From JACJXF01 sp964349045 (GTDB lineage Bacteria; Bacteroidota; Bacteroidia; Bacteroidales; GCA-2748055), in the NCBI GenBank assembly GCA_964349045.1, contig CAYGFI010000010.1, positions 1-60,005 of the forward strand: 60,005 bases of DNA. Direction: 5' to 3'. Below the pieces are notes generated by a model that was not told the origin of the DNA, made no database searches, and saw only the letters and a program-made list of their open reading frames with translations. Shown one piece after another: positions 36,896 through 46,315 of the stretch (position 1 is the stretch's first letter; each line of letters opens with the position of its first letter). The position numbers and the translations under genes were made by a program.

Positions 36896-37308
36896 AGGAA
36901 AAAATGAAAACAGGTTCCATCAAACAAACTGTAACCTTTTCAGCAAGTCCTGAAGAGGTTTATCAGCTGATCATGGATCAAAAAAAACATGCTTCTCTTA
37001 CGGGATCAGATGTGAAAATGAGCAACCGGATAAATGGCAAGTTCAATGTTTTTGACGGATATTGCCATGGTTACAACATTGAGCTGGTTGAGGGTAAAAA
37101 AATTGTTCAGTCATGGCATTTTGCAGAAGATGGCTGGCCCGGGGATCATTTTTCAATTTGCACCTTTCTTTTTGAAGAAACGGGAAATAAGACAAAACTA
37201 AAATTTCTGCAGACCGGTGTTCCGGAACATAAGCTTGATTCGCTCAAACAAGGCTGGAAAGAGTATTATTGGGATGCGATGAAGGCATGGTTTAAAAATT
37301 ATCATTGA
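36892..37308 (+). CDS. SRPBCC (AHA1-like) protein
   Basis: A 138-residue START/Bet v1-fold protein. QTVTFSASPEEVYQLIMDQKKH and the closing helix (LDSLKQGWKEYYWDAMKAWF) match activator-of-Hsp90-homology-1 domain proteins. These bind hydrophobic ligands or assist other proteins; no partner is evident here. A second ATG at 36904 (MKTGSIKQ) is a plausible alternative start. Confidence 0.8.
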   Translation: MKEKMKTGSIKQTVTFSASPEEVYQLIMDQKKHASLTGSDVKMSNRINGKFNVFDGYCHGYNIELVEGKKIVQSWHFAEDGWPGDHFSICTFLFEETGNKTKLKFLQTGVPEHKLDSLKQGWKEYYWDAMKAWFKNYH

Positions 37309-37392
37309 TTTTATTTCCGGAAAAGTTTCTGAAATCCCCTGAAAAATGATTTGATTCTTCTACTTTTATATAAAGTAAAAGCCATCATAATT

Positions 37393-38067
37393 ATGAAAAG
37401 AAGCGAAATCAATCATTTAATTAAAACCTCTATCGTTTTTTTTGATTCTATGAATTTCCGTCTCCCACCCTGGGCATTCTGGAAACCGGCAGACTGGAAA
37501 GGCAAATATGAAACCTGCAGCGAAATTACGAACAATATGCTGGGATGGGATCTTACGGATTTCGGCAGCAGGGATTTCCATAAACGAGGTTTGATCCTTT
37601 TTGCTCTCCGGAATGGCAATCCCGCGAGAGATCAAAAACCCTATGCCGAAAAAATTATGATTGTTGAAGAACTTCAGGAAACACCCATGCACTTTCACCG
37701 GAACAAAATGGAAGATATTATCAATCGCGGAGGCGGAAACCTGGTTTTAGAACTTTACAAAAGGGATGAAAAAGAGGGCTTTTGCAATCAACCGGTTCTG
37801 GTAAAAACTGATAGTGTTTTGCGCACGGTAAATCCGGGAGGTCAGGTAATTCTTTCCCCCGGGGAAAGTATTTGTCTGGATCAGGGCATCTACCACCGCT
37901 TTTATGGCGAGCCTGGAAAAGGTAAAGTATTGGCAGGTGAGGTAAGCTCCGTTAATGATGATACATCGGACAACAGGTTTTATGAACCGGTTGGCCGTTT
38001 TCCCGCGATTGAGGAAGATGAGGACCCGGTGCATTTACTGGTTTCTGATTATGCAAAATATCTATAA
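37393..38067 (+). CDS. D-lyxose isomerase-like cupin
   Basis: A 224-residue cupin of the D-lyxose ketol-isomerase family, which interconverts aldo- and ketopentoses/hexoses such as D-lyxose and D-xylulose. Metal ligands are visible: His100 and His102 in MHFHRNKMED, Glu107, and His168 in GIYHRFYGE. The ATG at 37393 starts MKRSEINHLI; a longer frame adds 14 hydrophobic residues with no family match. It stands alone, so the physiological sugar is unknown. Confidence 0.82.
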   Translation: MKRSEINHLIKTSIVFFDSMNFRLPPWAFWKPADWKGKYETCSEITNNMLGWDLTDFGSRDFHKRGLILFALRNGNPARDQKPYAEKIMIVEELQETPMHFHRNKMEDIINRGGGNLVLELYKRDEKEGFCNQPVLVKTDSVLRTVNPGGQVILSPGESICLDQGIYHRFYGEPGKGKVLAGEVSSVNDDTSDNRFYEPVGRFPAIEEDEDPVHLLVSDYAKYL

Positions 38068-38146
38068 AAAAATTTATACTATCTGCGAAAAATATCAGAT
38101 TACAAGGACTTTTTAGTACGAAGGTGATTTATTAAAAAGTTTTTAG

Positions 38147-38154
38147 TAAATTTG
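38147..38154 (+). promoter_or_regulatory. Possible -7 box (TAAATTTG) before the transglutaminase-like pair
   Basis: A perfect TAnnTTTG match 82 bp before the preferred start at 38237. The -33 region has only a GTG at the right distance, so support is partial. Confidence 0.35.
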
Positions 38155-38236
38155 ATATCAGGTTGTGTTTAAGAAGAAATTTTCTTCCGCAAATACATCC
38201 AAAAAGAATGACCTCAAAGAATCTATCCAACTCTAT

Positions 38237-40066
38237 ATGAAAAAATCAATTCTTTTATTCCTGTTAATTTCACTCCCTGTTTTATGTTTTTCACAGAAAG
38301 CTCCTATCAAATTTGGAGAGATCCCTCTAAGCGACCTGGAAATGACAGTTTATGAAAACGACACTTCAGCGCCTGCCGTTATTCTATGTGATTATGGACA
38401 ATTTAACTCTTTTGACCTGAAATTTTCCCACATTATCCGGATTAAAATCCTGAAAAAAGAAGGATATTCATTGGGCAATTGGGTATTCCCAAACACTGTC
38501 AAAGGTTATATCAAAGGATACACCTATAACCTTGAAAATGGTGAAATAATCAAAGACGTATTAAAAAGTCAATCGATTATTACCGAAAATATAACCGGTC
38601 CCTGGGTTAATATGAGGGTGGCTATGCCCAATGTTAAGGTTGGTTCTGTGATTGAAATCGAGTTTTCATTTGATGGATTTCCTTTTGAATGGCAATTTCA
38701 GTATTCCATACCGGTAAAATGGAGCGAATTATATATAGAATACTCAAAATATTTTACATTCAGAAAAAATTTTTTCGGATATGAACCTTTGTATCTGGTT
38801 GAAAATAACAAATGGATTGCAAAGGATATGCCTGCATTTAAGGAGGAACCTTATATAAATTCGGGTGAAAACTATACTACAAAACTTGAATTTGATATAT
38901 CCAATTACCAGACAACATGGGAAGAAGTATCAAAAACGATTCGTCAGGTATACTTTATTACAAGTACAGCATTTCTGAACGATATTGCTAATGAAATCCG
39001 TGGTAGAAACCTGACTTCTGAAGAGAAAATTGAAGCCGCCTTTGAGCATGTAAAGACAGTAAAATGGAATGAAGTACAAAGATGGTTTCCATCCGCTTCA
39101 AATCTCTCCATTCCATATAAACAGAAATTAGGCAACTCTGCAGATATAAATCTCATATTACTTCAAATACTTAAGAAACTTGATTTCAATGCCCATCCAG
39201 TTGTTTTAAGTACGCGGAAAAACGGTGTGTTATCGCCTGCTATAGCCAGTTTGAGAAAATTGAATCATGTAATTGTCTCTGTAGAAACTGAAGGGAAAAT
39301 TTATTTGCTGGATGCAACGGAAGATTATATGCCGTATAATCTTTTACCGGAAAAATGCCTGAATTGGCAGGGAAGACAGATTATGGAAAATGAATCTTTG
39401 TGGGTTAATCTGCAGGCAATAAAAAAGGATAAGGAATTAATTATTTATACTCTTGTTTTGAATGATGAGCTTGATCTTACAGGTAAAATTAATAATATAC
39501 GATACGATTATGCCGCTCATAAATTCAGGAAGAATTTTTATTCATATAACGGGAAAGAAGAGTTTTTAAACAATTTTGTTAATAATAAAACCGGGTTGGA
39601 AATCCTCGAAGCGGAGTTTACAAATATTGATAAATACAAAATTCCAATGGAGGATAAATACACGGTTGGTATAAGCAATAAAATTGACCAGGTTGGAGAT
39701 GAATATTACCTGTATCCCCTTTTATATGAGCAGCTCAAAGATAATCCCTTTCAAACACAAGACAGAAAATACCCGGTTGATTTCGCGTATAAACGGGAAA
39801 AAACAGTTGTAATTAATATTACCTTACCGGAAGATTTTGAGGTTGTGGAAATGCCGGAATCCGTAAAAATGAAAATGCCTGCCAATGCAGGATATTTTTT
39901 ATACCAGGCAAGTGTTCTCAATAACCAGTTAACTGTAAACTTTAAGTATGGAATAGATCAGGAGATCTTTTTACCTGAACAATATCCGGACCTTAAAGAG
40001 TTTTACAACCAGATAATCAATAAACACTCCCAACCCATAATTTTAAAGAAAAAAAATGAATTATAA
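38237..40066 (+). CDS. DUF3857/transglutaminase-like protein lacking the catalytic cysteine
   Basis: About 609 residues from the ATG giving MKKSILLFLLISLPVLCFSQ, a signal peptide; the longer frame adds 24 polar residues ahead of it. A DUF3857 domain is followed by a transglutaminase-like core and a C-terminal beta region. Aligned with its neighbour, the GDC triad position reads GNS (Ser at nt 39137), while the His (LNHVIV) and Asp (YLLDATEDY) regions remain. It is therefore probably non-catalytic and structural or substrate-binding. It overlaps the next gene by 11 bp. Confidence 0.78.
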   Translation: MKKSILLFLLISLPVLCFSQKAPIKFGEIPLSDLEMTVYENDTSAPAVILCDYGQFNSFDLKFSHIIRIKILKKEGYSLGNWVFPNTVKGYIKGYTYNLENGEIIKDVLKSQSIITENITGPWVNMRVAMPNVKVGSVIEIEFSFDGFPFEWQFQYSIPVKWSELYIEYSKYFTFRKNFFGYEPLYLVENNKWIAKDMPAFKEEPYINSGENYTTKLEFDISNYQTTWEEVSKTIRQVYFITSTAFLNDIANEIRGRNLTSEEKIEAAFEHVKTVKWNEVQRWFPSASNLSIPYKQKLGNSADINLILLQILKKLDFNAHPVVLSTRKNGVLSPAIASLRKLNHVIVSVETEGKIYLLDATEDYMPYNLLPEKCLNWQGRQIMENESLWVNLQAIKKDKELIIYTLVLNDELDLTGKINNIRYDYAAHKFRKNFYSYNGKEEFLNNFVNNKTGLEILEAEFTNIDKYKIPMEDKYTVGISNKIDQVGDEYYLYPLLYEQLKDNPFQTQDRKYPVDFAYKREKTVVINITLPEDFEVVEMPESVKMKMPANAGYFLYQASVLNNQLTVNFKYGIDQEIFLPEQYPDLKEFYNQIINKHSQPIILKKKNEL

Positions 40067-41975
40067 AAATGTTCTCATCCTGACAGTTCTATTATTTCAG
40101 ACTTCTATTATTTTTTGTGCAGATAATAAATACAAGGTCTCAGATATTCCGGCTGAATTAAAAGAAAATGCAAAGGCCGTAATACGATATGAGAGCATAG
40201 AGTTCGAAATTTTTACCGGGAGCAAAGCGGTGCAGAAAGTTAACATTGTTACAACAATTTTAAATAAAAATGGACTTTTCAATAGCTTTTTTATTCAGTT
40301 TTATGATAAATTCTCCCGTATCTCAAACATTAGCGGTAAAATTTATAATGAAAATGGAGAGTTCCATAAAAGATTTCAGCTGGATGATATTCTTGATTAC
40401 AGTGCAATAGATGGATATACTTTATATGCCGATAGCCGGGTCAAATTCATTAATCCGAAATATGAAATTTATCCATATACTGTTGAATATTCTTATGAGA
40501 TCCATTATAACGGATGTCTGGCATTCCCTGATTGGAGACCGTACAGGGACTATAATATCTCGGTTCAGGAATCTGAATTCAGGGTAGTTGCCCCTTCCGC
40601 TTATCATTTCCGCTACCTGGAAAGAAACATGAATCCCTCGTGTGTCAAAACATCGGTTAAAGAAAAAACAAACTATTACTGGCAGGAAAAAAATTTAAAA
40701 GCCATTATAAAAGAAGATTATAGTATGGAATTGTCTGATTATGTCCCGGTTGTTCAGCCTGCCCCTTCTGATTTTGAAATAGGAGGTTTTAAAGGGAATT
40801 CCGAAACATGGCAAAATTTCGGAAAATGGATTGGGGAATTAAACCAGGGAAAAGATCAGCTTGATGAAGAAACCGGGAAACATATTGTTAGTCTCGTAGC
40901 TGGTATTGATAATGAGAAGGATAAATTGAAAATCCTTTACCAGTTTATGCAAAACAAAACCCGTTATGTGAGTATTCAGGTAGGTATAGGCGGATGGCAG
41001 CCTTTTGATGCCAAAATTGTTGATAAAAACTCCTATGGAGATTGCAAGGCATTGTCGAATTATATGAAAGCGGTATTGAAGGTCGCGGGAATAAATTCGT
41101 ATTACACATTAATCAGGGCGGGCGCCGACAGTCCTGCTTTCATTGCTGAATTTCCCTCTAATCAGTTCAATCACGCCATTCTTTGCGTACCAGTTGAGAA
41201 TGACACGGTCTGGCTTGAGTGTACCAGTCAGCATGCGCCTTTCGGTTACCTCGGAACGTTTACCGATGACAGGCCCGCGTTACTGATAGCCGATTCCGGC
41301 GGAGTTCTGGTTCATACACCTGTTTATACCTCAGCTGAAAATATTAAACATACAAAAGTGGTCGTGAATTTTGAAAAAGATGGAATATGGTCACAGGCTG
41401 AAATATCTATATACCAAGGTGGTATGTTTTATGATAAGATGTCAGGATTTATCATGAGTGATGAAGTGGATAAGAAGAAATTCATCGAGAGTAATATCGG
41501 TCTGTCCGGTTTTGAAATAACGGGGTATAACTACAAGGAGGAAAAAACCCGGAAACCCGGTTTGAACCTTAATCTTTCCGTGAAGTTAAATAAACAGGGA
41601 ACCCTTCTAAATGACAGGCTCATTGTTCCCATAAATCTCATGAATAAAATGAGGGAAACTCCCGGTAAAACAGCGGAGAGAAAATCTGATATCCTGATCA
41701 GAAGATCATACCGGATGATTGATTCAATAACCTATCATATTCCGGCAGGTTATAAGGTTGATCAGATTCCAAAAGATCAGTACATAACTTCGGCTTTTGG
41801 CAACTTCAGCATGCAGGTGATTCCCTCAGATCAAAGCTTTTGCTATATCCGGCAACTGGAAATGAACCAGGGAACTTACCCGGCAACAGATTATGAAAAG
41901 TTTACAGGATTTTTCCGGGAAATTGAAAAATGTGATAACGCGAAGTTTGTTTTGAGAAAAACTGATATACCGTAA
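40056..41975 (+). CDS. DUF3857/transglutaminase-like protein with intact triad
   Basis: A 639-residue exported protein (signal VLILTVLLFQTSIIFCA). DUF3857 covers about 50-220. The transglutaminase-like core has Cys330 in YGDCKALSNYMKAVL, His373 in FNHAILCV and an acidic Glu388 in WLECT where Asp is usual. Such proteins may act as proteases or cross-linkers in the periplasm, but no substrate is known. It is the partner of the cysteine-less paralogue upstream and probably translated with it. Confidence 0.8.
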   Translation: MNYKNVLILTVLLFQTSIIFCADNKYKVSDIPAELKENAKAVIRYESIEFEIFTGSKAVQKVNIVTTILNKNGLFNSFFIQFYDKFSRISNISGKIYNENGEFHKRFQLDDILDYSAIDGYTLYADSRVKFINPKYEIYPYTVEYSYEIHYNGCLAFPDWRPYRDYNISVQESEFRVVAPSAYHFRYLERNMNPSCVKTSVKEKTNYYWQEKNLKAIIKEDYSMELSDYVPVVQPAPSDFEIGGFKGNSETWQNFGKWIGELNQGKDQLDEETGKHIVSLVAGIDNEKDKLKILYQFMQNKTRYVSIQVGIGGWQPFDAKIVDKNSYGDCKALSNYMKAVLKVAGINSYYTLIRAGADSPAFIAEFPSNQFNHAILCVPVENDTVWLECTSQHAPFGYLGTFTDDRPALLIADSGGVLVHTPVYTSAENIKHTKVVVNFEKDGIWSQAEISIYQGGMFYDKMSGFIMSDEVDKKKFIESNIGLSGFEITGYNYKEEKTRKPGLNLNLSVKLNKQGTLLNDRLIVPINLMNKMRETPGKTAERKSDILIRRSYRMIDSITYHIPAGYKVDQIPKDQYITSAFGNFSMQVIPSDQSFCYIRQLEMNQGTYPATDYEKFTGFFREIEKCDNAKFVLRKTDIP

Positions 41976-42581
41976 GCCATCGGCTTCCAGGGTTTTCAGG
42001 TTAAGAAGTGAATCGCCTGAAGCATTCCTTGAAGAAAGAGATTGAATAAGCTCGTTGTTGATTACTTCCCGGTATATAAGGATTTGCAATTTCTCCTGTT
42101 TTGTGCGGCCTTACGGTATTCTTCAGTACCTTGCCAAGGTTGACCTGGCCTCGCGGTAATGCAAACATAAAAAAAAGTCTTACTCTTATATGTAATTTAT
42201 TTTTATTCTAAATAATATCCTGTTAAAGACCAGCAGAAAATGTTTAATTTTATCTGAAGAAGGATTGAGATACAGGTCAGGGAATTTTGAAAATCTAATG
42301 ATTTTTCACTGCAACCTTTGAAACATGTATTGTGGGCATACCAGCATTACAAAGAATCTGAGAAAATCGGGATGCGATGGCTTAATGTTCGATGAGTTTT
42401 ACCCTGAGTCGTTTTTTGCATTAATGGAGAAGTATGAGTCCGGGATAAAAAGTAAATAGGCGCAATTTTGCGCATACACAATCGTATATGCAACCATAAG
42501 AATCGTGCGTGATTAACTTTATTGAATAAATAATCAATTAAAAAGTGCGGAGTCAGCACAATAAACTCTGACAAAAACAAT
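41976..42581. other. 606-bp gap with one short ORF and palindromes
   Basis: No convincing gene. A 44-codon ORF at 42325-42459 (MYCGHTSITKNLRKSGCDG) has no recognisable start signal and no known family; it could be the tail of a lost gene. It ends at the palindrome GCGCAA-TT-TTGCGC (42460-42473), followed by a second imperfect inverted repeat GCATAC...GTATATGC. Confidence 0.5.
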
Positions 42582-43178
42582 ATGAAAAGATATTTTTTTT
42601 ATTTATTATTCATGTCCCTATTTATTTTTATGTACCAAACATCTTGCAAAAAAGATGAAAGTGAAGGTGCTCAGAAATACTCTTTTTGGCAAGGTGCAAT
42701 AGCTAATAAGTATTATTTGTTGGATTTATGCGGAGGACAGACAGGAGAGGTTACAGGAAAGCCGTATATGATTCTTGAGTATGACCCCGTAACAGGAAAA
42801 CCAATTAAATGTGAATTTGCTTTAAGTGAAGCTGTAAATAAATCACTTCCCAGGGAAAATCCAACTTTTTGTTTGGGAGCAATACCTGAACCAACACTTT
42901 CTGCAAGCACATTTGATTATGCTGATAGATTAAGTTTAACGGGGTCATTGGACTTACTTGCAAATTGGAATACAGTAACAACTTATTCCGATTTATCAGG
43001 TGGCGGATTTGAGTTCACAGTTCATACAGGAAATGGAACCCTGCATTTTGAAAAAACAAATGAAGTGATGACAGGTGAAATTGTTGATGAAGGTCAATCA
43101 GGTTGGGGCGATGCAGTATCTGCATCAAATGCTTTTAATTTATTACACAAGTTTAATAGTAATACTATTGGAAATTAA
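42582..43178 (+). CDS. Hypothetical surface or periplasmic lipoprotein
   Basis: A 198-residue protein with a lipoprotein signal: hydrophobic stretch, lipobox TSC (Cys22) and an immediately following KKDESEG stretch, resembling the charged lipoprotein export signals of Bacteroidota. The mature part is polar, with no recognised domain. It opens the accessory region. Confidence 0.65.
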   Translation: MKRYFFYLLFMSLFIFMYQTSCKKDESEGAQKYSFWQGAIANKYYLLDLCGGQTGEVTGKPYMILEYDPVTGKPIKCEFALSEAVNKSLPRENPTFCLGAIPEPTLSASTFDYADRLSLTGSLDLLANWNTVTTYSDLSGGGFEFTVHTGNGTLHFEKTNEVMTGEIVDEGQSGWGDAVSASNAFNLLHKFNSNTIGN

Positions 43179-43362
43179 CTATTTTCAAGTGATAATTTTG
43201 TCGAGGAGGTAAGGGGGAATCCAACCCGATTATATTTGGGATTATGAGTTTATGTACAACTAGTCCCGATCTGCGGGAGACTCCCGTTAAAGGCAAGCTT
43301 GAGAATTGAGAATGACATCATTTTTGATCGGTTCTATTTAATAATTTAATAATATTTCAATT

Positions 43363-43622
43363 TTGCGTAGATTTTTACTTTTACTGACTTTAATTATGCC
43401 CTTTTTAAGTATTTCAGCTCAAAACAAAGTTGAAAAATGGCGTTTCTTTGAGATTAAGGTGAGGAGGCAGATGTAGACAAATTTTTCGGTCCGCTTAAGT
43501 CCAGATTTGTAGAAAAGGGTGTCCCAATAATTTTAAGTGAATATGGAGTTTGGAAACGTGGAAAACTTGCAGCAAGATCAGATCGTGAGCTTCACAATAA
43601 ATCAGTTGAGTATTATTATTAA
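43363..43622 (+). pseudogene. Decayed GH5-type glycanase (ends joined, middle lost)
   Basis: The left part reads as a signal peptide (LLLLTLIMPFLSISAQ) plus KVEKWRFFEI, then hits a stop at TAG about 43476. In another frame the right part reads FFGPLKSRFVEKGVPIILSE then YGVWKRG and a tail ending YYY. The VPIILSEYG block resembles the nucleophile strand of GH5 endoglucanases. A whole GH5 gene needs about 1 kb or more, so most of the barrel is deleted and the joint is out of frame. It ends 4 bp before the fucosidase gene. Confidence 0.65.
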
Positions 43623-43625
43623 TAT

Positions 43626-45728
43626 ATGGTAACAGCGGCTCTCAAAAATGGGGCAATTACTTTTTTATTTGGAACTATCCTTTCTGTTTTTTTGTTCAGC
43701 ATCAGCTGCACCAACACAGAATCTCCGCCCCATTATGGCCCAGTTCCAACTGAAAATCAAATGCGTTGGCAGGAAATGGAATATTATTCTTTTATTCATT
43801 TCTCACTAAATACTTATACTGATCAGTCGTGGGGGTATGGCAATGAAAATGTAAAACTGTTTAACCCGGAAAAAGCAGATTGCCGCCAATGGGCACGTAT
43901 TTGCAAAGAAGCGGGCATGAAAGGAATCATTATTACAGCCAAGCACCACTGCGGTTTTTGCCTTTGGCCTTCGGAATACACCGAATATTCTGTAAAAAAT
44001 TCCCCCTGGAAAGATGGAAAAGGAGATATGGTACGCGAAATGGCCGATGCCTGTAAAGAATACGGTTTAAAACTGGGTATTTATTTGTCGCCCTGGGACA
44101 GGAACCATCCCGACTATGGCAAGCCCGGATATATTACCTATTTCCGTAACCAATTAGGCGAACTCCTTACCAATTACGACGAAATTTTTGAAGTATGGTT
44201 CGATGGAGCCAATGGTGGTACCGGATATTACGGCGGTGCAAATGAAGAACGAAAAATAGACCGCACTACCTATTACGACTGGAAAAATACATACGCACTG
44301 ATCAGAAAGCTACAGCCCAATATTGTAATATGGAATGATGGCGGCGACCGTGGCGACCTGCGCTGGGTTGGTACCGAAGAAGGCTTCGTGGGCGAAACAA
44401 ACTGGAGCTTGTTGAACGATACAGGCGAAGTACCCTGGAATATGTTGCATTTTGGCCTGGAAGACGGGAATGCATGGGTGCCTGCAGAAGTAAATACTTC
44501 TATCAGACCAGAGTGGTTCTATCATCCGAATGAAGATACCAAAGTGAAAACAGTTCCTTTTTTGATGGAAACTTACTATCATTCCATTGGGCATAACGGT
44601 TCACTATTGCTCAACTTCCCGATAATGCCAAATGGGTTGATCCATTCAAACGACGAAAAAGCAGCTCTTGAATTTGCCAAAGCGGTGAAAGAATCATTTG
44701 CTGTAAATCTCGTTGAAAAATCAAAAGCTGAAGCTTCCAATGTACGTGGAAATGCAAATAAATTTGGAGCAGATAAGGCAACAGATAGCAATAAAGATAC
44801 TTATTGGGCTACTGATGATAGTGTAACAACAGCTTCATTAATAATAGATTTAGGCAACCCAATCTTATTCAACCGTTTCATGGCTCAGGAATATATCCGT
44901 TTGGGACAACGTGTGAAAGCCTTTACAGTTGAAGCGCTTGTGGATGGAAGCTGGAAGGAAGTGACAAGAGCAACGACAATCGGATATAAACGTATCCTCC
45001 GTTTTCCGAGCGTAAATGCAACGAAAGTTCGCTTCACAATCACCGATTCGAAAAGTTGCCCTGTCATTTCCAATATCGGAGTTTATAATGCACCGGTATT
45101 TCTGAATGAGCCTTCCATTAAAAGAAACCAATCGGGAGAAGTTACAATAACTACAAATGATATCGGCCCGATTTTTTACTATACCTTAGATGGCAGCGAA
45201 CCGACTACGAAATCAAATATGTACACAGAGCCTTTCCTTGCAGATGGGAAAGTAGAAGTGAAAGCAATTGCCTACGAACCTGCTTCAGGTAAAAGCAGCC
45301 CTGTAGGTAAAGAAGCATTCGCTATCTCTAAGAAAGATTGGAAAATTGTCGGAACATACGATGAAAAATCAAGTGCAATTCTGGACGGGAATTCATCCAG
45401 CGTATGGTATCAAAAAGATAAAAAGATGCCTATTGATTTGGTTATCGATTTAGGAACTGTACAAAATCTTAGTGGATTCAAATACCTGCCAGACCAGAAC
45501 AAATGGAGTTCAGGTATCATAACAAACTACCAGTTATATATTTCAGAGGACAACATAAAATGGAAACTGGTAAACGAGGGCGAATTCTCCAACATCAATA
45601 ATAACCCTGTGTGGCAAATCAAGAATTTTTCGCCGATAAATGCACGTTATATCAAGCTACAGGCTTTAAAAAACTCATGGGGCGATGAGGTTGCAGGATA
45701 TGCGGAAGTGGATGTAATCATAAATTAA
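43626..45728 (+). CDS. GH29 alpha-L-fucosidase with carbohydrate-binding tail
   Basis: A 700-residue lipoprotein (lipobox SISC) that removes alpha-linked fucose. The GH29 barrel at about 35-350 has the catalytic nucleophile Asp193 in EVWFDGANGG and HHCGFCLWPSEY. A discoidin/F5-8C (CBM32-like) module follows at about 365-485, a chitobiase C-terminal-type module at about 490-565 (IFYYTLDGSEPTTKS), and a second discoidin module to the end. It is likely surface or periplasmic and acts on host or algal glycans. No SusC/SusD pair is present in the window. Confidence 0.93.
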   Translation: MVTAALKNGAITFLFGTILSVFLFSISCTNTESPPHYGPVPTENQMRWQEMEYYSFIHFSLNTYTDQSWGYGNENVKLFNPEKADCRQWARICKEAGMKGIIITAKHHCGFCLWPSEYTEYSVKNSPWKDGKGDMVREMADACKEYGLKLGIYLSPWDRNHPDYGKPGYITYFRNQLGELLTNYDEIFEVWFDGANGGTGYYGGANEERKIDRTTYYDWKNTYALIRKLQPNIVIWNDGGDRGDLRWVGTEEGFVGETNWSLLNDTGEVPWNMLHFGLEDGNAWVPAEVNTSIRPEWFYHPNEDTKVKTVPFLMETYYHSIGHNGSLLLNFPIMPNGLIHSNDEKAALEFAKAVKESFAVNLVEKSKAEASNVRGNANKFGADKATDSNKDTYWATDDSVTTASLIIDLGNPILFNRFMAQEYIRLGQRVKAFTVEALVDGSWKEVTRATTIGYKRILRFPSVNATKVRFTITDSKSCPVISNIGVYNAPVFLNEPSIKRNQSGEVTITTNDIGPIFYYTLDGSEPTTKSNMYTEPFLADGKVEVKAIAYEPASGKSSPVGKEAFAISKKDWKIVGTYDEKSSAILDGNSSSVWYQKDKKMPIDLVIDLGTVQNLSGFKYLPDQNKWSSGIITNYQLYISEDNIKWKLVNEGEFSNINNNPVWQIKNFSPINARYIKLQALKNSWGDEVAGYAEVDVIIN

Positions 45729-46132
45729 AGAATCATTGGTACCCGGTTAAAAATATATTTCTTCTCAACGGGACAATCCCGTAAGAGCTTGCCCCGATAA
45801 AATCGGGGGATCAAATATTGGTAGAAAAATAAAGCAACCCCCGATTGCTCAAAGTCCAGTAGGGATACTATTAAACATATACCCTGTTCTATCAGCCATT
45901 TCTGCCTTATGCTTGTGTTTGACAATGATTGTTGCTGGATGGATAAACTACAAACTTAAACTTTCCATCATTCCAAACATTGTTATTTTTGTTATTTGCA
46001 TTATAATTGCTTTTTGGGAACTTGAATAATGCTGCCAGTAATAACCGTTAGTGAGCTTGGTCGCTTAGTAAAAAATTCACACGGTAATAAACAATTATTT
46101 TTACTTCTCTACCTTTACAAAAAAACAAGATT
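45729..46132. other. 404-bp gap with hairpin and truncated membrane-protein frame
   Basis: A 7-bp hairpin CCCCGAT-AAA-ATCGGGG lies at 45792-45808 without a T-run. An open frame without a usable start then encodes two hydrophobic helices (GILLNIYPVLSAISALCL; IPNIVIFVICIIIAFWELE) and stops at 46029. This looks like the 3' end of a lost membrane-protein gene. Confidence 0.45.
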
Positions 46133-46315
46133 ATGATATCAAAAGAGAATCTTATTCAGGCCATTAATAAAATGCCTGATAAGTTTAGCGTTGATAACAT
46201 TATCGAAGAACTTGTATTGCTTAGTAAAATTAAACAAGGGTTAGCTGAAATTGAATCAGGTAAAGTTTATACAGATAAACAAGTGGAGAAAAAAATGGCG
46301 AAATGGCTAAAATAA
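46133..46315 (+). CDS. Orphan RelE-partner-type antitoxin
   Basis: A 60-residue protein (MISKENLIQAINKMPDKFSV ... KMAKWLK) resembling the small antitoxin-like proteins found before RelE/ParE toxins in Bacteroidota. No toxin follows; its last 13 bp overlap the GH2 glycosidase start. The toxin appears to be lost, or the likeness is misleading. No promoter matching the consensus is visible. Confidence 0.55.
   Translation: MISKENLIQAINKMPDKFSVDNIIEELVLLSKIKQGLAEIESGKVYTDKQVEKKMAKWLK

Noticed and set aside
45792..45808. Rho-independent terminator for the GH29 gene
   Set aside because: The 7-bp hairpin is strong but has no T-run on either strand; it is noted only as a hairpin.
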